DNA of 64,000 nt from Hypomesus transpacificus (Eukaryota > Chordata > Actinopteri > Osmeriformes > Osmeridae), in contig NC_061075.1 of NCBI RefSeq assembly GCF_021917145.1, positions 7,339,240 through 7,403,239 of the forward strand, written 5' to 3'. Made by a program: the position numbers and the translations under genes. This document shows, one piece after another, positions 12,301 through 47,064 of the stretch. The number at the start of each line of letters is the position of its first letter. The stretch's first letter is position 1. Below the pieces are notes generated by a model. It did not search any database. It was not told the DNA's origin and saw only the letters and a list, made by a program, of their open reading frames with translations.

Positions 12301-15300
12301 AACAGTGCGGCCAATAAGTTGCTGAGATTTATTCATCTAGGCATCTGATGTTTTGTCTGACACAAATCCAAATTCCCAAAAATCTAGGCTGTTTCTGTCA
12401 AGCCCATGGCTCATGTTCACTGCCATTAAAAGTATCGTCTTCCTCCCTGAAAATATTTATATTCCCCTATCATCACATTCTCATCAGGCCCAAGAGCAGC
12501 TGACACAGAGAGAGCAATTAATCTCCTTAACTTTACAGTGAAACGGAGAATAGCAATAAGGTTCAGTCCGACAAAAGCCTTGAGAAAGGAAAACCGTTTT
12601 CCTTAAACAGGTGTCTGATTGCTGAATGACTGTTGGTAACTAGTTAGTCTTTAGGTACAACAACATAACAGTATTACTATATTGTAAACATTTGGAAAAC
12701 ATCATACCAGTAACTACAGCTACGTTGTATTGTAAAATGGGGCTACAAGTGCCTATTCTGATTGTTATTATTGAATATTAACAAGGAGTAGGAATGTTGT
12801 TGTTGTTGTTGCTGGTATGTTAGGTTTCCTTGGTGCATTTACTCCCAACTACAGCTACTGGGGTCAAACTGCTAACTAGTGCTGGGCTCTGTATAAAAGG
12901 GGTTTATGAACTGTACCTGGAAATAGGCGAATCTGAAAATCTAGGTTCTGTAAATCACAAGCAGAAGTAAAGAGGCAGTAAGAGAGAGAAAAAGAGAAAG
13001 AAAGAGGTAGAGAAAAAGAAAGACAGACAGGAGATACAGAAAAAGAGACAGAGAGAAAGAAAAAGAGAGGCAGTGAGAAAGTGAGAGAAAGACAAAGAAA
13101 TAGACAGAGAGAGAGAGAGACAGAAGACAGAGACAAAGAGAGAGAGACAGAAGACAGAGACAAAGAGAGAGAGAGACAGATAGACAGAGAGAGAGACAGA
13201 AGACAGAGACAAAGAGAGAGAGAGAGACAGATATACAGAGAAAGAGACAGAGACAAAGAGAGAGAGAGAGACAGAGAGACAGATAGACAGAGAAAGAGAC
13301 AGAGACACATGTCAGCAGGAGCAGAACCAGAATGGCGGAACCCCGCTGTGGGGAACAGAGGCGCCGCCACATCACCCGCCTGGCAGGGGGCTGTTGCATT
13401 CTGGGACATTCACTCATATCACCATGCTCTTTCAGATGAGGCAACAACAACGTCTGTGTCTGAACGGTCTGATCGACGTTACAGACAGTCACCAGTGTTT
13501 GTGAGACTAAGGCTTCAAAATGTATCTCCTAGGCTATGTAACCACCGAGTCTGCTTATCTCCTGGTGCAAATGCCACACGTCTCTGGATAAAGGTGTGGT
13601 TGGAACACAAAAGATGCGTGATCGTGGCCATTAAATGCATCTGAATTTTACTGGCTGTATCAAAGTGGTGTGACTACACTACACAAACAACACTTAAATC
13701 TACTCAACACTTGACAATGAAGTTCCAATGCCATAAATTGGGTTAGGTTTGGTAAGGATGGACAAGGCCTTGATTTGGGGCTGGGGGAGAGCCTTCGAGT
13801 GATCCCTTACCTCCTGCAGTAGGTCTGCCTGCTCGATGGCCTTCAACACATTCTTCTTGGAGGTCTCCTGGGCCTCACCCCCGAGCAGAAACTCATCCAG
13901 GATGAAGTAAGCCTTCTCAAAGTTAAATATGATGTCTAGCTCACACACCTGCAGAGAGCAAACCCAGGAACACTACAACAGACTGCAACCAGCGGAGCTA
14001 TATCTAGCCAAGGCGTTGAGCCAAAGCGGAATAAATTATTTAAAATTGTGCATTTAAAAAGTACAGCAAGCAATCAAGGATCAGAAGTGCATAGTTTTAA
14101 CAGTATTTTGATGAGTCAAGAAGCAATCTGTATTTTGCCAGGAACAGTGTTTTAAATAACATTAGCTCTGTCAAAGCTGTGCTTTATTTGCAGACAAAAC
14201 TCTGCAAATTTAGAACTAGCTTGCGCATAGTGTGCCAATGGCATCTGTCAGAGCTGTGCTTGACTTACGGGCAAAGCCCACAGGAACTAGCTTGAGCATA
14301 AAGTGTCACTGGCACATAAGAACAAAGCTTCTAACTGAACACACAAGTTTTCACAAGGGTCGGGATGTGGAAAAGGGAGGAGGAAACGCACGCTGCCAAA
14401 GTACTTATCCAAAAGCTCGACATATCTGTGGATAATCTCCAGAGTGATGAGCTCATTGTCTTGATCCTCGATGCCACAGCAGAAGTACAGGCTGGCGTAT
14501 CTGCAAAGGCACAACAGCATGACAGCACAATCCTAAACTGTCCATGGGGGAGGGAAGAAGAAAAAAAGGAGTCTACGATTTTAAACCACCAACTGAGACA
14601 GTGAAACCATTAAAAGGCTCTAAAAGTCTTTTTTTGTTGTTGTAATTGATGAGACCAGGATGAGCATGCAGGCCTCTCCCAGAGAGATGGAGAGGGTGAG
14701 AGCGTGCAGAAGGCAGGTCCATCAGGTCTGGTTATATTACAGTGATCAGGGCGTGAGTGCACTGGGTAAGAGCGAGTACCACAACATAGGGGTCCGGGTT
14801 AGAGTCCGACTGAGGACATTCCCTGCACTGCTTTCCCATCTCTCTCCAACTACCCCGTCCCTCCAATAAATTAAGCAGGAAAAAGACCTCCAAAATAAAT
14901 ATATATTAGAGTAAGCAGCCTTGGCTCGACTCGCTCTTCATCCCTCGCCTCAGAGGCTGCAGACAAAGCCTCGGCACTCCCTTCCCACTGAGAGCTCAGT
15001 GATGTATCGCCCCCCCCCCCCTCATCACACCGCCAGAGTGCTGAGGGAGCGCTTCTCGGAAATGAAGTATTGCCGTTTTCAGCATGTGGGGGGGATATTC
15101 ATTTAACGGCGTGGAGTAACAGAGGGCTGAGGGGTTTGTGACTCCAGACTCCTCTGTTGTTCTTGATCCCTGCTAATCCTGAGGTACTCTTATAGCATGT
15201 GACCGTTGGCTAATAACGGTGCCAGCTGACTCTATTTTGAGCCTCTTGGGGGGGGGGGGAGGGGGGGGGGGGGTTGGTTGGTTGATAACCCTGGTGGAGT

Positions 15301-16851
15301 TACATCTCTGAATTAACCAGGAAATGAACAAACTTGAAAACATCAATCTGGGATGTTCATTCTGCGACAGACTGCTAAAACTGTCAAGTATCTTTGAAAT
15401 TCATCTCAGTTTTTGAATCTCTCCCATTGATCTAAGAAACCAAGGCTTTGGTTCAACAAACATGACAAAAAAAGTATATTACCCTCTCTCTTTTTGGTTG
15501 TTGTCGTTCTAATATGCTTGGTTGGCAGTAGGAGGCTGCAGCTTGTCAAATCTGTTAAGTATGTGCTTAGGGACTGAAACTTGGCTCTGGTTCCCATTTA
15601 ATCTGAACACGCTGCTCGCCCTCACTGGAGCATGAAATGGACAAACCAGACTGTGGCAATCAACGATTGAATCTCATGAATACATTATCAGTGCTGTGAC
15701 GTTTCATATCCAAGACAATTCGAGGTAATAAACAAGTGAGGATAGAGTGAGAGCAAGGGGACTCACTCTCGGTTCCTGAGAATGTGAGTAAACCTACCAC
15801 TGAGGATCTAAACATCTTGTGCATGTTATGAGCACCTATCAGTACTGTGTGGTACTCTTGCTAGCATGCTAGTGGGTTAGCTCTGTGTCATGAAACCCCG
15901 GGACACAACAGACCTATTGTCTCGTGAAAACTTTCCAACTGTCAACTTTTAGGCATTTTTTTAAAGATTCGAGCTATAGCTTTGATGAACTGAACTGTCA
16001 GACAAACATAGCATGTCACAGAGTGAACTTTGTATGCAGTCAGTGCTGCATTCTTGTCTGGTGCTGCAGCAGAGCGAGGTCACTGATTGGTCAGCGTCCC
16101 AGGTGTCATGTGAGGTTGCCGTGTTTGGGTCAGCAAGGCTCTGCCTACCAATCGGTTGGCACGGCAACTGCGAATAATGAGGCAAGAATAATGCCCCCCT
16201 TTTTTTACGCAGCAGTCGGTGTTCTCTGCTATTCCCATCTCTCTTTAACCCTCACCTCAAACTTCACTGTAGAAAGGAAGCACTCACATGTCATGGTGTG
16301 TCTGACACAATGTAATGTTAATAATTTATTTAGCTTTATCCAAAGCAACATCTGGAGAGGATTTTAACCTGTGACCTCATCTTAATTTATTTAGCTTTAT
16401 CCAAAGCAACATCTGGAGAGGATTTTAACCTGTGACCTCATCTTCTTTCAAATGCTCTAACCACTGAGCTTTACCCTTCAAGAATGTGCTGCTGTGCAAG
16501 GGGCCAATCTTGGTCGTCAACTATAGCAGTGCAGATAAATAACTGGTTCTGCTGAATTTCAAAGCTACTGTTCTAGCATGATTTCTCATTTGATCTTTGT
16601 GGCCTTCAGTCGAAAAATACCCAAACTCAACCATGTTGTTGTGGTGAAAGTAACCAGAGCTTTACCACTGACCTCTTGTAAACAATCTTGAGATCCCTCC
16701 ACTCTAAAAAGCTGCACATTTTAGGCTTCCGTGCCAGGACTGTTTGCACCAGCTCTCGGGTAATCTTCTTCTTCTCCTTGTCAGAAAGGGGCACATACCA
16801 CTTCTGAAGCCTGAGCTTGCCCTGCCGACTGAACAGCAGCATAAACTGCAT
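6363..16851 (-). CDS. ap1s2: AP-1 complex subunit sigma-2 (sigma-1B adaptin)
   Basis: The main isoform joins 16673-16851, 14392-14500, 13811-13948 and 6363-6410 on the minus strand, giving 157 aa, which I recall as the length of human AP1S2. The protein starts [19 protein letters not shown], continues with the [11 protein letters not shown] and [17 protein letters not shown] blocks, then [19 protein letters not shown] and [19 protein letters not shown], and ends [15 protein letters not shown]. This is the longin-like small chain of the AP-1 clathrin adaptor, which sorts cargo at the trans-Golgi network and endosomes. Together with the sigma-family core, the C-terminus favours AP1S2 over AP1S1 or AP1S3. 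All introns are GT-AG and phases match (2, 0, 0). The start ATG is the first base of exon 2, right after the acceptor. A 5' UTR exon ends at 17423. The 7.4-kb last intron holds an alternative terminal exon and a 956-bp tandem duplication. Confidence 0.95.
7319..7378. repeat. (TG)n microsatellite
   Basis: Imperfect TG/CG dinucleotide tract inside the ap1s2 last intron / 3' UTR region. Confidence 0.85.
8284..8319 (-). CDS. ap1s2: Alternative terminal coding exon of ap1s2 (ends [11 protein letters not shown])
   Basis: After a 'CTCTCCCCCAG' acceptor the 36 bases read [11 protein letters not shown] and stop, in the phase 0 supplied by the donor at 13811. Joining ...ADLLQE to this exon gives a second ap1s2 C-terminus. 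I recall a mammalian AP1S2 isoform with the same ending, but that is memory, not a search. The exon lies upstream of the distal one in transcript order, so using it with a local poly(A) site, or skipping it, would decide the isoform. The AT-rich sequence below 8284 (about 7480-8030) would be its 3' UTR. Confidence 0.75.
   Translation of the reverse strand, partial: PRHEYFNVPVY
9684..11595. repeat. 956-bp perfect direct tandem duplication
   Basis: Bases 9684-10639 and 10640-11595 appear identical throughout by eye. The offset of 956 is constant from 'GGGCCTATTCTATTAG' to 'GAGACGGGGCTCTCT'. The junction 'CTCTCT|GGGCC' shares only 2 bp with the left border, so it looks like a non-homologous or replication-slip event. 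Each copy holds the same 129-codon minus-strand open frame (9893-10282 and 10849-11238), which I do not recognise. Identity implies a very recent event or an assembly duplication. Confidence 0.9.
11596..12540. other. ap1s2 intron with two CCAAT-type motifs, no exon seen
   Basis: Just right of the duplication, 'GCCAATCAG' (about 11660) and 'GATTGGCC' (about 11697) form a close pair of CCAAT/inverted-CCAAT motifs in GC-richer sequence. This could be a cryptic or alternative promoter. No coding exon in phase with ap1s2 was found here. Confidence 0.3.
12962..13308. repeat. (GA)n-rich low-complexity tract
   Basis: Imperfect GAGA/GACA repeats on the plus strand. The long open frames here are compositional artefacts of Arg/Glu or Ser/Leu codons. 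Confidence 0.9.
14735..14905 (+). repeat. tRNA-derived SINE (degenerate)
   Basis: The stretch has an A-box-like 'GCACTGGGTAAGAGCGAG', a B-box-like 'GGTCCGGGTTAGAGTCC', then a CT-rich body 'CCCATCTCTCTCC' and an AATAAA-containing tail. This order matches common fish tRNA-SINEs. It lies in the ap1s2 intron between exons 14500 and 16673. Confidence 0.65.
15248..15272. repeat. Poly-G run
   Basis: A run of G interrupted by one A, followed by TTGG repeats, inside an ap1s2 intron. Confidence 0.85.
16322..16490. repeat. Fish interspersed repeat with a 61-bp internal tandem duplication
   Basis: 'TAATTTATTTAGCTTTATCC...CTGTGACCTCATC' occurs at 16322-16382 and again from 16383 with offset 61. The following 'AATGCTCTAACCACTGAGCT' resembles a tRNA-like/SINE-type end common in fish repeats. 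Confidence 0.75.
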
Positions 16852-17423
16852 CTGGAGAGGGGAGACACAGTTCAAGGAAAGTGACACTGGAGTTAAGAAG
16901 AAAGGTGAGGAGACTTGGAGACGCTCCATTTATTTATTTTTATTTTATTTACTATTGGGGGTAAATTATTCAAATTAGATTAGCCTATATGAAGTTAAGT
17001 AATGAAATGAATAAAATAAATGTTTCAAATAATTTAGCAGTTTTTCAGAACACACCAGCAGAGGTAAGTGATGGGATAATTCAATTAAAACCCACAACCC
17101 GTAATCTGCACGCAGCAAAAATACACTGCGCAATTGAGTTTAATAGCAGTGTAGACAAGTGCGTGATCCGCTTTCTGTATAGGTTACTGTGGTCCATTTG
17201 ATGCAAACAGCATGCAGACATGATCTACATGAAAGACGCAATAATGTTTCAATGACATCAGGCTGTCATTACAGTGCAAGTCTCCAACTGCAAAAGTGGA
17301 AAGCATCGGTCAAGCTTGCTTTACTTCTAATATTACGGCTTGAGACATGACGGGTTACGCGAAGACAAAATAAAGTGAACCAACATCTACAGTAGTCTCA
17401 ATTGAATGTACAATATGCTTACC

Positions 17424-17600
17424 TTAAAGCCTCAACAAGATTCGTCACGGACAAATTTGCCGAAATGAAGCCAGCACTTGAACACATTCACATTACCGTT
17501 CTTTTGGTCTGTGCGTGCGATTAAGAGGCTAGTCGGCTGAAAACCAATTCCCAATTGGTCCAGGACCCACTGTCGAGATTTACCATTGGGTGTGTACACA
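17424..17600 (-). promoter_or_regulatory. ap1s2: ap1s2 5' UTR exon edge and probable core promoter
   Basis: A donor site AAG|GTAAGC ends a non-coding exon at 17423, whose body runs rightward from there. An 'AACCAATTCCCAATTGGTCC' block at about 17541-17560 gives CCAAT motifs in both directions. The transcription start is inferred, not seen. Confidence 0.5.
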
Positions 17601-17927
17601 ATATGACCCGCCTTCTATACTTATGTTGCACTTTGCTGTTCCGCACACAACTTAGATACCTGAATTCTCAAGACAATGTAGATTACTGAACGAGACCAGA
17701 AAATACATTTTCAAATATTTAACTCGGTCCAATAACTGAACATTAACTTGCACGTTTAAACATTCGCATCTACCCGTGCAAATGGATTTTAAAAACGGTG
17801 CGCGAGCGCCACCTTATAGCAACACAAGTCATGGCATTACCAATTTACCATGCAGTTGACTTAAACCGAAATTTAGAAAGGAACAGACTAGCAGTGGGGA
17901 ATTGAAAAGCATGGAGATTATAACACA

Positions 17928-17933
17928 TTTATT
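17928..17933 (-). terminator. Poly(A) signal AATAAA of the 78-aa gene
   Basis: Minus-strand AATAAA lies about 50 bases downstream of the stop at 17984, the usual distance for a short 3' UTR. Confidence 0.5.
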
Positions 17934-17983
17934 GCATACAAATTCGAACACATGTAAAAATGAGAGCCGCTTTACGCGCTCTA

Positions 17984-18353
17984 TTATACAGCAGCGTGCT
18001 GTCCACGCTGCAGAGTCTCCAGAGCCGAGCGCACCTCGACCAGAGAGATGACACATCGCCTGTTCATCTTCGAAAGCCTTGCAGCTTCCAGCCCCACCTG
18101 TTGACAATATGCTGTAGGAAGACGCCTTGGCACTCCTGGAAACTTGCTAGTCACTGGGCAGATCTGTCCAGAGTAAAATAGAAATAAGTTATTTCGACCC
18201 TGGTTTAAAGGACAAACCAGTTGTATATAGTTTGGCTAACTCGCCTACCTCTTTGTGAGTTCTGTACATGAAGGTTAAATGAGATTGAACTCTTACAGGC
18301 TTCTTACACGGCTTGTTCCGCTTCTTGACCTCTCGAACTCTGGGAACTTTCAT
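17984..18353 (-). CDS. Small two-exon gene, 78 aa; C-terminal half H2B-like (unnamed)
   Basis: Exon 1 (18297-18353) starts at an ATG and encodes 19 residues rich in Lys/Arg (MKVPRVREVKKRN...). It ends at a CCT|GTAAGA donor in phase 0. A 133-nt intron with a pyrimidine tract ends TCTGGACAG. Exon 2 (17984-18163) reads 59 residues (ICPVTSKFPGVPRR...) to a TAA. A minus-strand AATAAA follows about 50 bases later (17928-17933). Intact frame, splice sites and poly(A) signal argue for a real gene. I do not recognise it as a named gene. The segment LEAARLSKMNRRCVISLVEV then RSALETL can be laid without gaps on the L2-alpha3 region of histone H2B (recalled, not searched), but helix 1 is missing and prolines fall in the helix 2 region. 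A truncated H2B variant, a decayed histone copy or chance are all possible. It lies between the ap1s2 promoter and rs1. Confidence 0.55.
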
Positions 18354-19938
18354 CTTGTTTCGTTGCGTTCTAACAGTAAAATAGGTGGAAGCAGTTTCTT
18401 AAAAGCTACAGTTCATGTAGCTCTGGTAATCTTTCAGTTGAAAACTTAACAAGCTAAACAATATCTTTTGGAGCCTGCTGAGCGCCACATATGCCTACCG
18501 CTATACATCACAAATGTTGCACCAGCTGTTCTTTATAAGTAGGCTAATTAAGTGACCCAGTCAACAAGTGCCTGGAGGCAATAATTGAATGACTGGTCAA
18601 TCATAATGATGGGAGGGAATCACTTTGCTGTGATGGCATTACTTTGACCAATTACCATCCGTAACTCTTCAGGTTCAGATTCGTCTGTTTATATCTACTT
18701 ATGCTGGGGACACACCACAGGATAATCGGGCCGATTTAGGCCCTTCCGACAATCCTAGGTAACATATGTCCTGATTATCTTGATGGTTCCGCAGATTATT
18801 TTATCATATGTTCCCTTGTTGTGAGGTGTGTTAAGAGTGACCACAAGGAGGAGCAAAATGGCTAAATCCTCATGTTTGTGGTCTCTCACAGTTTGAAAAT
18901 CTTATAAGATAAAACAAATCGTGGAGTGTGTCCCCAGCATAAGACTGAATCCTACATTACAGCAGGTATAGCCTCTGATGTCCGACAGGGCGTCTCATAG
19001 GCTTAGTTTAGCGCTTTGTATTTTTAGAACACAAGACTTTACTACACCAAATCTGAGAACGTCAGTGTTTAGAACCCCTGGCTCTAGCACACCAGGTTTT
19101 AGAACAGCAGACTTTAGAACACTGATCTTTAGAATATCAATCACTGAAAACACCAGGGTTTAGAGTTCCTGTCCGATGACATGCTGTAATAGAAGAATTC
19201 GAGTGGCACTGTGTAGATCTGAATAGTCAAGGGATGTGGTTTCAATACAATTGATTTAGATTATACAATTTCATAAGATTAAACAAAGCTTTGCTGATCA
19301 GTCATTTACGAAGGAGGTGCCATCCACACAGATCGTTCGTAAGAGTGATAAAGGACAACAAGGAAAGGTCTCCCTTATATTAACAGAGAACAGATGTTAA
19401 TAATCAATCAATGGTCAGTGCCAGTTTAGGATAATAGAACCCTCCAGGCCAGTGTCCCATGTTGATGTCGTTTCTAGTTTCTACAAACAGGACACCAGCC
19501 CAATCTCCCTGAACCTAAAGGTTCAGGGCAGCAAAGGACAGGGCAGAGGGGTCAACTTGACTAACCCTGACTCCACTCCCCCAACTGTGCCTTTGCTGGC
19601 TGTTGATCAGATCAGTCGTAAATACCTTAAGAAAATCTGAATGTCCCTTCTACAGAGTAAACCATGCCACAGAGCCTCAGTTTCTTACATTCGACTGTCT
19701 ATAACAAAGGAACTTACTTTTTACCGCTTAAAGAAACATAGATATTGTACCAATGTCAAAAAATGCCATTACACATGCTCAGGATGATTTTGTTTTCCGT
19801 TTTAATAACAAATCAAGATCCTGTTGTTCTTTCATGTGGCTGTTGACTGACCAGCAAGCACACAGCAAGGTGTGGAGGGTGTGGTTTGTTGGCAGGGACA
19901 AGCAGATAGCAGGTGTTAGATAAGACCATCCGTGGCCA
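18354..19938. other. Intergenic region upstream of rs1
   Basis: No supported exon. It holds a degenerate tandem repeat (see 19015-19165) and a TATA-like 'CTTATAAAG' on the minus strand near 18531, about 180 bases upstream of the small gene's ATG. Confidence 0.4.
19015..19165. repeat. Degenerate short-period tandem repeat
   Basis: The motif 'TTTAGAACAC(C/A)AG' recurs about eight to ten times with a loose 14-16 bp spacing. Confidence 0.6.
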
Positions 19939-19939
19939 G

Positions 19940-19954
19940 GGATTAGAGTAATCC
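19940..19954. promoter_or_regulatory. rs1: Palindromic CRX/OTX-type site upstream of rs1
   Basis: GGATTA-GAG-TAATCC forms an inverted pair of K50-homeodomain (CRX/OTX2) core sites 46 bases before the rs1 start codon. CRX drives photoreceptor genes, and mammalian RS1 is a photoreceptor/bipolar gene. The sequence is seen directly; binding is inferred. Confidence 0.6.
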
Positions 19955-19999
19955 TGTTCTGTAGCTGCAGATATCAGGGCACACATTCCTGCACACTCA

Positions 20000-23859
<3,860 letters not shown>

Positions 23860-24690
23860 ACGGGTGTACAGTTCTGAAAAAGTGTTCACCTGGCCCGCTT
23901 CACCCCCCCCCCCCTGCTACCCCCCCCACCCCTGCCACCCCCCCCACACCCCCTGCTACCCCCCCACCCCCTGCCACCCCCCCCACCCCCTGCCACCTCC
24001 CACACACTTGCCAAAAGGGGGACACCGGCCCCGCAGCACTGTTTAGATCCAGTGTGGGAAACCTCAGACGTCACTTTGGCTTGTTCCTCTTGTGTCCTCG
24101 TGGGCCTCATGGTGTGTTTTTCTTCAGATGATCTTGATGTTATCTTCTGTACATTTGTATTCCCCCCCCCCCCCCCCCCCCCCCCCCATTTTGCTAAAGA
24201 TAAAAATATGTACATTTGACAGACTGGATGTCATGTAATGCTCTGCGCTTTCTGTGTCTGCTTGTGAATCAGCATGGCTGACTGAATGAACTGTATCCTG
24301 TTACAGTAGAAAAACTGCTGCACTGAATTCCTCTCCACAGTGGGGCCTCCTGTTCCATACCCTTTAATTCTAGAAACACATTGTGTAATCTGGGCTTTAA
24401 TCAGAGCCACAGGGGGTCAACCAGACAAATGCAATGTCCTCTATCGTGAAAAGATACATTTTCAATGCATTCATAAGTTGGCAAACAAGTGGACACGTAC
24501 GCAACTGACAGTTGGATTTGTTTTATTTGACATGTTATTGACTGTAAACAATGTAAACATGACTATTCTATAGGAGTCTTCCTGGTGGTGCTGTTCCCGT
24601 GGAATCCCTTTTAGGAACAAAAGCTGATATAACGTTAACTATGCTACCAATTCATGTCTGTAATAAAAGCACAAACATAGGACTTTGTTT
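23860..24690 (+). other. rs1: rs1 3' UTR with C-rich tracts and poly(A) signal
   Basis: After the stop there is a C-rich block of 'CCCCCCACCCCTGCCA' units (23903-24000) and a poly-C run of about 26 bases (24162-24187). A candidate AATAAA lies at 24662-24667. Confidence 0.55.
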
Positions 24691-26575
24691 CATACAGTGA
24701 ATTAACGTTTTCAGTAATAAATATCACCAAAAAATAATCAGACATTGGTATTAATATAATACACTGTGTTCTTGTCTCAACAACGACAACTAAGCATCAA
24801 AAGAAAACAAAAATAAGTACAGTGTTGTGTGGAGTAGAAAGTGTTTTACAGTCCTTACCTGGGATAGACACAACACACTACGATACACAAGTCAGTCACT
24901 TGTGCTCTGACTCTGGGCTTTGACTTTGACTGGGAAATAACGACATACAGTAGGGAAAAGGAAACTGAGTAAGGGTTCTTTCTCGTTTCTGACCACCACA
25001 GACCTGTTTAAAGTGCAACGTTCAAGTTCAGCCAGACTACCTAGCATGGCGTTTCTCCCTCGGAAAACCACATGAAAACAAGTAATGGAATCTTAAGATG
25101 TCCTGCAACATGAGACGTGTAGGAAGAGGATTGATCTGTGCTGTACCACCTCACTCTAAGAGCTATGAGCTACAGGTGGTAGTTTACTCTAAGCTGTCGT
25201 ACCCAGCACAGCACAAGCCAAGATCTGTCCTCGGCCACAAATGAAATTATTGAATTATTAAAAATTCTTATATAGTTTTACATAAAAAATTAACTACCTT
25301 ATAAACTTAAGTTTGGTTGAATAACATGTGCTGACAATAGAATAAGGAAGTCTAGAGAACCGTTTTTCCTAATGAAGACTCTTACTTTCATTATTAACTT
25401 GTTTGAAAGATATTCACAATTTGCTCCTATGCATTTTAGTACCAATAGTCTAAATGTAGTCTTAGCTCAACCATACGACATTAAACCTAGTATACGCTTT
25501 TCTCTCAATGTATTTTACAATAGCTATTGTTAAAGTCATAACCTCGCAGTTTCAACTTAAGTTAGTATTATTGTGGTAGTGCAACCATGACAACAGCATT
25601 TTACAGACAACAATGCGCTCCTGGTGATATTCAAAGCTGGAGTGGAGAGGCTTTTAACCTGCAGGTTATGATGATTATAATTTTACTTCAGAAAACTTCA
25701 AAAGACAGTTTACTGGAATAGATCACAATGCCTTGTGCATAATGTACTTAACCTGAATATAACAAAGTTAAATGCTAAATTGTATTTGAATATCGTTATT
25801 ACAAAGCTCCATACTATCCTTACTATACTTCCCGTGTCAAGTTCTGGTGTATTTTATTACGTGCAGTTCTTTCTTATATCCTGCAGGGGGCGACGTTGGA
25901 GATTCTATCAAATATCAAGTTCTTCCGCCGGTATTGCATTCTTCTTTTAAAGCACATGCAAAACACAAGTTTTGATTGTCAACTCACATAAAGCAATGGA
26001 TTTAAAAGAGAACTGATTTAAAAAATGGTGACAATGATCAAGTGAGCTACATGTTGACATCTCTAACCAGTGTGACTTGGGCCAACTGGAGGCAGATGGC
26101 CCAGATCATACAACAACAGGTATTGAAAACACAGTAAAAAGTAATAAGACACGACAGACCAACAATGAATAAACTCTTAACTTAATCAGTCAGACAACTT
26201 TAGATAATCTTAAGGAAATGTATGTAAATACTACGCGATACCATGTAATATATACTTATTGAGTATAAACTAAAACTCTTACATTTAAATAGCCGGAACT
26301 CTTACATCTTAAATAGCCATATATATATATTATTCATTTATATATTTGTAATTTATAACAAAAAATTATATTCAGCATTACCATACATAATATTACAAAT
26401 TCTATCAAACATGGAAGCTTTGAAAAGAACGAAAATAAATCAAATTAAAAAAATAAATGCAAGACGTGTCCTACACTGAGGCTTGTGGGGGAGTGTAAGG
26501 TGTGGCAGTAGGGGTCTGCCAGGGGCAGAAAGTGGGGCGTGGTTGAGGGATGAGTGGGTGGGTTAGGGTGAAGCA
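24691..26575 (-). other. cdkl5: AT-rich cdkl5 3' UTR / intergenic
   Basis: No coding exon is seen. This AT-rich stretch most likely contains the cdkl5 3' UTR (minus strand) running toward the rs1 3' end. A minus-strand AATAAA is present near 25853. The two genes converge tail-to-tail. Confidence 0.45.
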
Positions 26576-47053
<20,478 letters not shown>

Positions 47054-47064
47054 GAAGTTAAAAG

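Noticed and set aside
12876..13644. Several 100-190 codon frames at 12.9-13.6 kb
   Set aside because: All are translations of GAGA/GACA repeats; composition is Ser/Leu/Cys or Arg/Glu/Asp only.
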